Shown in pieces: positions 25,253 through 31,544 of a DNA stretch of 34,041 nucleotides. Each line of letters starts with the position of its first letter. Position 1 is the first letter of the stretch. The stretch comes from Spyradenecus sp045634445. Lineage in GTDB: Bacteria > Verrucomicrobiota > Kiritimatiellia > RFP12 > DVOR01. Below the pieces are notes generated by a model that searched no databases, was not told the origin of the DNA, and saw nothing but the letters and a program-made list of their open reading frames with translations. The stretch is from the NCBI GenBank assembly GCA_045634445.1, contig JAZRAG010000057.1, positions 1 to 34,041 on the forward strand, in the 5' to 3' direction. Both the position numbers and the translations under genes were made by a program.

Positions 25253-25900
25253 TTAAGCCGTCTTGACTTTCGCTAAAAGTTTCGTGGCTAATGTTTTGCC
25301 AACATGGTCTACGACTAAATCTGCCCCCGCACAGTTTTCAAAGGAAACCAATGGGTCAGGCACTGCAATTGCTCGCAAGCCAATACGCACAGCAGAGCGA
25401 ACGCTTTCACCGCAAGCAAAAAGTCCATAGCATTGACGCACCGAATAACCTAAAGCAATGACTGCCGCTTGAAGAATTTCGGGCGTAAGGCCAGTCGCAA
25501 GTGGTGTAGGATCAAAAATCGCGATGGGATCGTCTGTAATCTTTTCAAATAATTCTGAAATGATAGTCTGACGTAAACGCGTAATTAAAACGAGACGTAC
25601 ACCTTGTTTTGCAAGTGGACGTAAGACCAATTTTAACGCATCAAGCGCACCAAGAGCATTCTGCTGTAAAAGTGCAGCATACATCGCAGCTAAGCGACGC
25701 TCAACGTGCGCCACGTCAACGTTTTCAGGAAGCAACTTTTCAAGTGCTGCCGTAAACGGCTTTCCATAAATCTTACGCACAAAACGATAAGGATCGTTAT
25801 CTGCAATGCCGTACTTTTCAAGACGCTCAGTCAGCACTTCAGCTGGCAGAGCAAATCCACCTAAAAAGAGTGGGTCAAGTTCAACAATGAGCGCTTGCAT
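25253..25900 (-). CDS. Degenerate HAD-like (phosphatase-fold) protein
   Basis: 215 residues with the overall layout of a class I-cap HAD phosphatase of the phosphoglycolate-phosphatase type. Motif I is LIVELDPLFLG, with one Asp at residue 9 but no second Asp two residues later. Motif II is LVLITR. The motif IV region is YGLFACGESVRSAVRIGLRAIAVPDP, where the usual GD-x(3)-D is GESVRSA. The catalytic acid and metal-binding acids are therefore missing or changed, and it may be non-catalytic. A perfect SD AAGGAGG overlaps the smc stop codon, so it is translationally coupled to smc. Function unknown; the HAD fold call rests on spacing and weak motifs. Confidence 0.82.
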   Translation of the reverse strand: MQALIVELDPLFLGGFALPAEVLTERLEKYGIADNDPYRFVRKIYGKPFTAALEKLLPENVDVAHVERRLAAMYAALLQQNALGALDALKLVLRPLAKQGVRLVLITRLRQTIISELFEKITDDPIAIFDPTPLATGLTPEILQAAVIALGYSVRQCYGLFACGESVRSAVRIGLRAIAVPDPLVSFENCAGADLVVDHVGKTLATKLLAKVKTA

Positions 25901-25908
25901 AGTCCTCC

Positions 25909-28900
25909 TTATTCGGAAGTAGTGGTTCGACTAAAACGCATGGAAAGCGTACGCGAAACGCCCTTTTCGGGCATCGTGACGCCATAAACAATATCAGATC
26001 CTGCAATAGTGTGTTGGTTATGCGTGATGATGAGGAACTGAGAGTGAACTAAGAAGTCTTTCAGTGCATCCACAAAACGACCAATATTACTATCATCCAG
26101 TGCAGCATCCAATTCGTCTAATAGACAGAATGGAGCAGGCTTAATCAAGAAAATCGCGAAGAGAAGGGAGACCGCTGTCATCGTGCGTTCGCCACCAGAG
26201 AGCAAACTAATGGTTTGCGGCTTCTTACCTGGAGGACGCGCAATGATGTCAATACCACATTCAAGTGGATCGTCTGTGTTTTCAAGCAAGACCAAACGCG
26301 CTTCACCACCATGGAAAAGACGCGTAAACATCTTTTCAAAATTAGCATTGGCACGTTCGAAGGTTTCGCGGAACATCTTTCCAGATGTTTCGTTAATCGT
26401 CTTGATAAGTGCGAGCAACTCATCACGCGAGTGAGTCAAGTCATCTGCCTGTGTTTGATAAAAAGCGTGACGCTCTTCAAGTGCTTGGTATTCTTCAATT
26501 GCGAGAAGATTGACAGGTCCAATGCGTTCAAGCTCTTCGCGAATATCGCCCATGCGCGTTTCAATCCACGCGTCTTCAGGAATTTCGCCATCCTCCCACG
26601 AAGCACATGGTTCATCTTGAACGGTACCTGGCGCAACACCATAATCATTTGAAAGACGTTCGGTAAGGGCTTGGTGCTTGGCACGATTTTCAGCCATAAC
26701 AACTTCAGCCTTTGTCTTTACTTCTTGCGCTTCCAATAATGTTTTACGAGCGGTAGCTGATTCTTGCTCAAGCTTTTCGCGTAATGCATTTAATTCCAAA
26801 CGGGCAGAACGAGCCGCTTCAATTTGCTGTTGCAACTCAAGCGTTTCTTGCTTCATCCCGTCAAGCGAATTAATAATTGATAAGTTGTCGGCTTCTAACT
26901 TCTCAATATTGCCAAAACACGCCTTCACAGAGTCATTTCTGCTCTGAATAGTCGCTTCAAGTTCTTGAATGCGGGCCTCATGGTTACGCGCTTGCGCTTG
27001 AGCATGTTCGCGCTTTTGCATAAACCCTGCCATGCGAAAACGCGCTTCAGTAAGACGAGCAGAGAATGTGTCAAGTTCGCTTTCAAGAAGGGTGAGCTGC
27101 TCAGAGGCGGCTGTTGTCGCCTGCGTGTATTGTTCGCGCGTCTCATCAAGAGCGTTTAAACCTTCACGCGCTTGGATGCGTTCCGCATCTTCATGGCCCG
27201 TCTCTGCTGTGACTTCTGCAAAGAGTTGCTCAAGTTCTGCTGCACGCGTTGCTGCTGCAGTAGCATCACGCATTGCTGCAGCACAAGTACCAGCGGCTTG
27301 GTCTGCGGCACGTTGCGCCTTTTCAAGTTGACGCTGCGTATCGCGACTTTTGGCATTCATTGCATCTAAACGCGTTTGCAAATTCGCAATTTCTTGATCG
27401 TCTGCCAAGATTTCATCGTTGAGCGCGTCTGCTTGTTCATCCAGTTCTGCACAAAGCTGACGACGGGCAAGAGGGGTAACCGCGGATGCAATTACCGCGT
27501 GTGCGCTATCGCCAGAGGCATAACGGATGGAGCCATCACACGTTACTGCCGCCCATACACCATCAGGGAGGGTTTCAGGTAAGTGTGTGGCATAGACATA
27601 ACCGCATAACACGCGCTTTAATACGCGTAATGTAGTGTCATCTGCCGTAATAAAATTGACTAACGCGGGCAAACCTTCTACTGGAGGAGGGAAGGTGACC
27701 TCAGGACCTTCTGCAACCAGTAGTTGCAACGTTTCTTCAGGAAAGCGTTCTGCACAGCGCTGCACAAGCCTTGTCGCGATGGTGGCATTCCGAACAATAA
27801 CAGCGCGACTCCAAGGTTGAAGTGCTAATTCAATTGCGGCTTGATGGTCTTTGTCTACCGTGATTAAATCTGCCAAAACACCAATAACATCGCCGTCTTC
27901 AATACCTAAAGGATTCGCGGGATCAAAAAGACGTGTCGCGGCATCAGGGGATTCGCCAGGAACAGGCTGAGACAACAAAGCGCGTTGCGCTTCAATTGCA
28001 GCGATTCTACGACGGCGCTGTTCTTGACGTTGTTGCAACTTTGTAATGTCATCGCCTAAGGCGATACGATCCTCTTCTAAGATAATTAGGGCTTCGCGCG
28101 CATCTTCAGTTGCTTCACGGAGTTCATCTGCCTCAATGCGAGCATCTGCTAAAATCGCTGCAGTGTCAGCTTTTCGGCGAGCGGCTTCTTCAGCTTCAGC
28201 CTTTAAACGTTCACGCTTGAGCAAACGCGCCTCACGTTCTGCATCATTTTTAGAGAGTAATTGTTGCCAATGGAGTTGTTGACGATCGCATTGCGCCAAA
28301 TGATTACGTGCTTCTTGCAACTTCGCACGCGTTGCATCCACGGCAGCTTTGCGTTCGTCATATGCAACTTGAGCATCTTCTAAGAGTGTTTCTAAAGCTT
28401 CCTGCTCATCGTCAAAAAAAGAAAGATCCACTGCTGCATTGGGATCATTACGTGCAGCTTCAATGCGGGTCTGAGCTTCTGCAATTTCTTTCTCAAGTCC
28501 TACGGCCCAATTACGATACTCCGTGATACGCGCGAGATTTGTTTCGATGATTTCCTGAGCACGCGAATGACGGGCAACGCTTGCAGCAGATTGTTCGGAA
28601 AGACGCGCGATTGCATCTTCTCCAGCTTGAATTCTTCCATTAACCTCTGCAATCGCCCGTGCGCCAGCTTCGGCCTCATCTTGAATAGCTAAAATTCGAT
28701 TGGCAGCATCTGCCACCGCCATTGCCGCTTCTGCAATGGCAGATTCGAGTGCAGTAATGCGCTTCTTGGAAAGAAAAAGGTCTAAACCGCGCAATTCACC
28801 TCGCAACACCTTTGCGCGTTCAGCCTTTTCTGCTTGACGTTGTAAGAGTGTGCCTTGACGTTTTAATTCTCGTAAAATGTCTGTAACGCGGGTAAGATTT

Positions 28901-29457
28901 TCTTCAGTTTGCGTGATTTTTCGTAAGGCTTCCTTACGATCCGCTTTAAATTTCGTTACGCCTGCAGCTTCTTCAAAGACAGCACGACGATCTTCAGGAC
29001 GCGATGATAAAATAGCATCAATTTGCCCCTGAGCCATCACAGAGTAGGAGGTCGTTCCGACACCTGTACCCATAAAAAGACGTTGAATATCTTTTAAGCG
29101 GCAAGGCGTTTTATTTAAAAAGTAGGCATTTTCACCCGAACGATAGGCACGGCGAGCAATGGAGACCTCTGCATACTCAGTGCCAAGCGCCTGCTCACAA
29201 TCTGCGAAGTGAAGAGATACTTCAACCATGCCAAGTGGCTTACGTGCATCAGTACCATTAAAAATAAGGTCCTGCATCTTTGAACAACGTAATGCGCTTG
29301 GACGTTGTTCACCTAAAACCCATCGAATGGCATCAGATACATTACTTTTACCACATCCATTCGGCCCCACAATAGCAATCATCCCCGGCTCAAAGGTGAG
29401 ACGAGTTTTGTCTGCAAAACTTTTAAAACCTTGTATTTCTAGAGTCTTTAAGTACAT
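25909..29457 (-). CDS. smc: Chromosome segregation protein SMC
   Basis: 1182 residues, full length. SMC dimers with ScpAB organise and segregate the chromosome. The N-terminal head has IQGFKSFADKTRL and Walker A GPNGCGKSN, then QGQIDAILSSRPEDRRAVFEEAAG. Two long coiled coils flank the hinge around residues 500-650 (GVLADLITVDKDHQAAIELAL). The C-terminal head has signature LLSGGERTMTAVSLLFA and Walker B FCLLDELDAALDD, then ITHNQHT. The ATG at 29457 has no visible SD; see the separate -10-like entry. No scpA or scpB is in the window. First of a two-gene minus-strand unit. Confidence 0.97.
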   Translation of the reverse strand: MYLKTLEIQGFKSFADKTRLTFEPGMIAIVGPNGCGKSNVSDAIRWVLGEQRPSALRCSKMQDLIFNGTDARKPLGMVEVSLHFADCEQALGTEYAEVSIARRAYRSGENAYFLNKTPCRLKDIQRLFMGTGVGTTSYSVMAQGQIDAILSSRPEDRRAVFEEAAGVTKFKADRKEALRKITQTEENLTRVTDILRELKRQGTLLQRQAEKAERAKVLRGELRGLDLFLSKKRITALESAIAEAAMAVADAANRILAIQDEAEAGARAIAEVNGRIQAGEDAIARLSEQSAASVARHSRAQEIIETNLARITEYRNWAVGLEKEIAEAQTRIEAARNDPNAAVDLSFFDDEQEALETLLEDAQVAYDERKAAVDATRAKLQEARNHLAQCDRQQLHWQQLLSKNDAEREARLLKRERLKAEAEEAARRKADTAAILADARIEADELREATEDAREALIILEEDRIALGDDITKLQQRQEQRRRRIAAIEAQRALLSQPVPGESPDAATRLFDPANPLGIEDGDVIGVLADLITVDKDHQAAIELALQPWSRAVIVRNATIATRLVQRCAERFPEETLQLLVAEGPEVTFPPPVEGLPALVNFITADDTTLRVLKRVLCGYVYATHLPETLPDGVWAAVTCDGSIRYASGDSAHAVIASAVTPLARRQLCAELDEQADALNDEILADDQEIANLQTRLDAMNAKSRDTQRQLEKAQRAADQAAGTCAAAMRDATAAATRAAELEQLFAEVTAETGHEDAERIQAREGLNALDETREQYTQATTAASEQLTLLESELDTFSARLTEARFRMAGFMQKREHAQAQARNHEARIQELEATIQSRNDSVKACFGNIEKLEADNLSIINSLDGMKQETLELQQQIEAARSARLELNALREKLEQESATARKTLLEAQEVKTKAEVVMAENRAKHQALTERLSNDYGVAPGTVQDEPCASWEDGEIPEDAWIETRMGDIREELERIGPVNLLAIEEYQALEERHAFYQTQADDLTHSRDELLALIKTINETSGKMFRETFERANANFEKMFTRLFHGGEARLVLLENTDDPLECGIDIIARPPGKKPQTISLLSGGERTMTAVSLLFAIFLIKPAPFCLLDELDAALDDSNIGRFVDALKDFLVHSQFLIITHNQHTIAGSDIVYGVTMPEKGVSRTLSMRFSRTTTSE

Positions 29458-29467
29458 ACTTGCACTT

Positions 29468-29473
29468 ATTTTA
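29468..29473 (-). promoter_or_regulatory. -10-like element very close to the smc start
   Basis: On the minus strand TAAAAT lies 10 bases before the smc ATG. If used, transcription would begin within a few bases of the start codon, giving a nearly leaderless mRNA, which would explain the lack of an SD. No clear -35. Speculative. Confidence 0.25.
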
Positions 29474-29708
29474 GCAAAAAACGCTTCTATAAAAAAGAAA
29501 TCTTTTAAGCCAATTACGCCGAATTCCTAAAGAATCAAGAACCACTTCTCGTATATTACACAGGCAAATACCACAAAAACAGTTTCCACAACCTTCGCGA
29601 ACAGAATCCCTATGAAGCATTCTTCTAATGGACTTCACTTTGAATTCAATGGGTTTTTCAGGTGTAGGGGTGGTTAGATTTGTGAGGGTGGATGAGGGGT
29701 GTTTGAAA

Positions 29709-29796
29709 CATCGCCCATGTTTGATTTAAACTTCGCCCATGTTTCAATAGAACTTCGCCCATGTTTTATTTGGACTTCGCCCGAGTTTTTTAGACT
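29709..29796. repeat. Four tandem 22-bp repeats with core TTCGCCCATGTTT
   Basis: CGCCCATGTTT occurs at 29712, 29734 and 29756, and a variant CGCCCGAGTTT at 29778, so spacing is exactly 22 bases each time. The conserved part is about 14 bases and the rest of each unit is variable and AT-rich. Different sequence from the array at 7599, but the same copy number, period and genomic setting. Confidence 0.9.
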
Positions 29797-29959
29797 GTGT
29801 AATACGGTCTCTAAAATGAGGTTGATGGTGTGTATCTTTAAATAGGTTTAGCGTGGTGTGTAGTAGACTTTTTTCAGCATGCTGGCCTTTTTGAGGCGAA
29901 AACTGAAGAAATCGTGAAATATCGTTGAATCTTATTGCATTGGCTGGGTTGGTTTGTGA

Positions 29960-29965
29960 TATACT
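29960..29965 (+). promoter_or_regulatory. Candidate -10 for the aminotransferase transcript
   Basis: TATACT at 29960-29965 with TTGCAT at 29935-29940 (19-base spacer). It lies 20 bases before the chosen ATG, so the leader would be short. Confidence 0.4.
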
Positions 29966-29985
29966 GTTAGTGATTGTTAACGGCA

Positions 29986-30954
29986 ATGAAACTGATTACT
30001 CCAGATGCTTATTTAGAGCGCTTACATTCCTCGAACGTCGAGGGTGCGGTGCCGTATTATCTCTTTTATTCAAGCTTATTAGATGGATATGTGACGGATT
30101 CTGCGTTGATGCAAGTGCCGTTTCATGACCATTTGGTGCATCGTGGAGATGGCGTTTTTGAGACAATGAAGTGTGTCAATGGCGCTGTTTACAATTTAGA
30201 TGCGCATTTGCAACGGATGCAACGAAGCGCACACGAGATTGGACTCGGTTTTCGTAAAGGTATTGATGCCGTAAAGCAATTGATTCTTGAAGCGTTAGAA
30301 ATTGCTGCGCAGCCTGCTTGTTCGGTGCGTGTAATTTTAAGCCGCGGTCCCGGTGGAATGGGAGTCGCACCTGCTGAAAGCGCAGGTTCTGCTCTCTACA
30401 TCTTAGTTTATGGGGCTGGAACACCCTTCATGAAGGTGCATCCTGAGGGCGCAACGCTACGAAAGAGTTCTGTTTTGCCGAAGCAACCCTACATGGCACG
30501 CGTGAAGACTTGCAATTATTTGCCGAATGCATTGATGAAAGCAGAGGCAATGATGCATGGTGTAGATTGCGTGGTTGGCGTAGACGAAGCTGGGCACATT
30601 ACAGAGAGCGCCACAGAGAACATTGGTATCATCTCAAAGAGTGGTCGCTTGGTTTTCCCAGCTCCAGATACAATTTTGCCTGGTACGACTATGTTTCGTG
30701 TGGCAGAATTGGCGCAATCTATCCAGGATGAACAAGTGGTGCGCGGGGTCGTCTTCCGTCCAATTCGTGAGGAAGAACTTGCAGAAGCGCGAGAGATTTT
30801 AATTGTCGGTACAACATGGAATGTTGCTTCCGTGGTGCAGTATAATGGACAACCTGTAGGTGATGGTAAGCCAGGTCCAGCAGGTCGTCTTTTGAATGAG
30901 CTTTTGGAACGGGATACGCTTGAGAATTCGGAACTGCGTGTCCGCTACATGTGA
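29986..30954 (+). CDS. Class IV PLP aminotransferase (BCAT / D-amino acid transaminase / ADC lyase family)
   Basis: 322 residues from the ATG at 29986; a TTG four codons upstream is the alternative. Fold-type IV signatures: VHRGDGVFETMKCVNG near the N-terminus, LDAHLQRMQRSAHEIGL, the Schiff-base lysine K174 in ARVKTCNYLPNALMKAEA, then GVDEAGHITESATENIGI and LPGTTMFRVAELA. The group covers branched-chain aminotransferase, D-alanine transaminase and aminodeoxychorismate lyase, and sequence alone does not separate them; the length and ESATEN motif allow any. The SD is weak. First gene of a plus-strand run with the PTS-like gene 28 bases downstream. Confidence 0.9.
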   Translation: MKLITPDAYLERLHSSNVEGAVPYYLFYSSLLDGYVTDSALMQVPFHDHLVHRGDGVFETMKCVNGAVYNLDAHLQRMQRSAHEIGLGFRKGIDAVKQLILEALEIAAQPACSVRVILSRGPGGMGVAPAESAGSALYILVYGAGTPFMKVHPEGATLRKSSVLPKQPYMARVKTCNYLPNALMKAEAMMHGVDCVVGVDEAGHITESATENIGIISKSGRLVFPAPDTILPGTTMFRVAELAQSIQDEQVVRGVVFRPIREEELAEAREILIVGTTWNVASVVQYNGQPVGDGKPGPAGRLLNELLERDTLENSELRVRYM

Positions 30955-30982
30955 TTGAATTATTGATTGAAAAGGAACGATT

Positions 30983-31441
30983 ATGAGCACTTATGAGAAT
31001 ATGCTTGATCGGGCAATTGTAATTAACTCGTTGAAGAGTGAAGATATTTTCAGCGCAATTGCTGAATTGACCGATGCGCTTGTGACTGCAGGATTGTTGG
31101 CAGAGGATAAGCGTGACGAGGCAAAGCAGGCTATCGTGCGCCGTGAAATGTCGGCCTCTACGGTGATGACGGATGAAATTGCATTGCCGCACGGCCGTAC
31201 CGATGTTGTGGATCAGCTTGTTTGTGCGATTGGTTTGCATCAGGATGGTTTTGCTGCAGATGCGCCTGATGGTCAGCCGACACGCGTTGTGATTTTGATG
31301 TTGGTTCCGCCCGCCGCAGGATCGGGTTATACCACCTTCCTCGGAACCGTAAGCCGCACGTTGATGGATGATGAAAAGCGTGCTGCCATGATTGCTGCAA
31401 CGGATCGTGATACGGTTTTGAATCTTTTACGCAGTAAATAA
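30983..31441 (+). CDS. PTS EIIA (fructose/nitrogen-type) domain protein
   Basis: 152 residues, a single EIIA domain of the Fru/Ntr family. The phosphorylatable His is H70 in EIALPHGRTDVV, matching the family ALPH motif. Later LVPPAAGSGYTTFLGTVSRTLMDD corresponds to the family region near the second conserved segment. Stand-alone EIIA-Ntr proteins regulate rather than transport; no EIIB, EIIC, EI or HPr gene is nearby, which favours a regulatory role. AAAGGA lies 8 bases before the ATG. Sits between the aminotransferase and ileS genes. Confidence 0.88.
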   Translation: MSTYENMLDRAIVINSLKSEDIFSAIAELTDALVTAGLLAEDKRDEAKQAIVRREMSASTVMTDEIALPHGRTDVVDQLVCAIGLHQDGFAADAPDGQPTRVVILMLVPPAAGSGYTTFLGTVSRTLMDDEKRAAMIAATDRDTVLNLLRSK

Positions 31442-31544
31442 TTCCTTCGGGAATGTAACATTTTAAGGCATCGCTTTTAGGGTGCCAAGTTTGCGCGTGA
31501 CTCGATGTAAAACATCGGACCGCGCTGATGAATTAAGGATGCAT
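31441..31544 (+). promoter_or_regulatory. Structured leader upstream of ileS
   Basis: Three hairpins lie between the PTS-like gene and ileS. ATTCC-TTCG-GGAAT at 31441-31454 has a stable tetraloop. GGCATC (31468) pairs with GGTGCC (ending 31485). The third is nested: GCGCG (31493-31497) with CGCGC (31521-31525) enclosing CGATGT-AAA-ACATCG (31503-31517). The ileS SD (AAGGA, 31535-31539) follows 9 bases later. Folding was judged by eye. Confidence 0.5.

Larger units (their letters stand above)
29458..29985. other. Divergent intergenic region of about 530 bases
   Basis: Between smc (minus) and the class IV aminotransferase (plus) I see no convincing gene. It holds the second 22-bp array, a bulged hairpin right after it (TTTAGAC/GTCTcTAAA, about 29789-29815), a single copy of the GAGGTTGA core of the first array at 29818-29825, and a palindrome CAGCATGCTG at 29875-29884. 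The first 150 bases next to smc (29474-29640) are AT-rich and otherwise featureless. Confidence 0.7.

Noticed and set aside
29458..29985. Replication origin or plasmid-like iterons
   Set aside because: No DnaA-box cluster (TTATCCACA type), no dnaA, dnaN or rep gene nearby; the repeats alone are not enough.
29744..29986. 80-codon minus-strand open frame across the second repeat array
   Set aside because: It crosses repeats whose period is not a multiple of three, has no SD and no recognisable features.
31441..31544. Classical T-box riboswitch before ileS
   Set aside because: No Stem I, specifier loop or UGGN bulge; only a partial resemblance at GGACCGCG.
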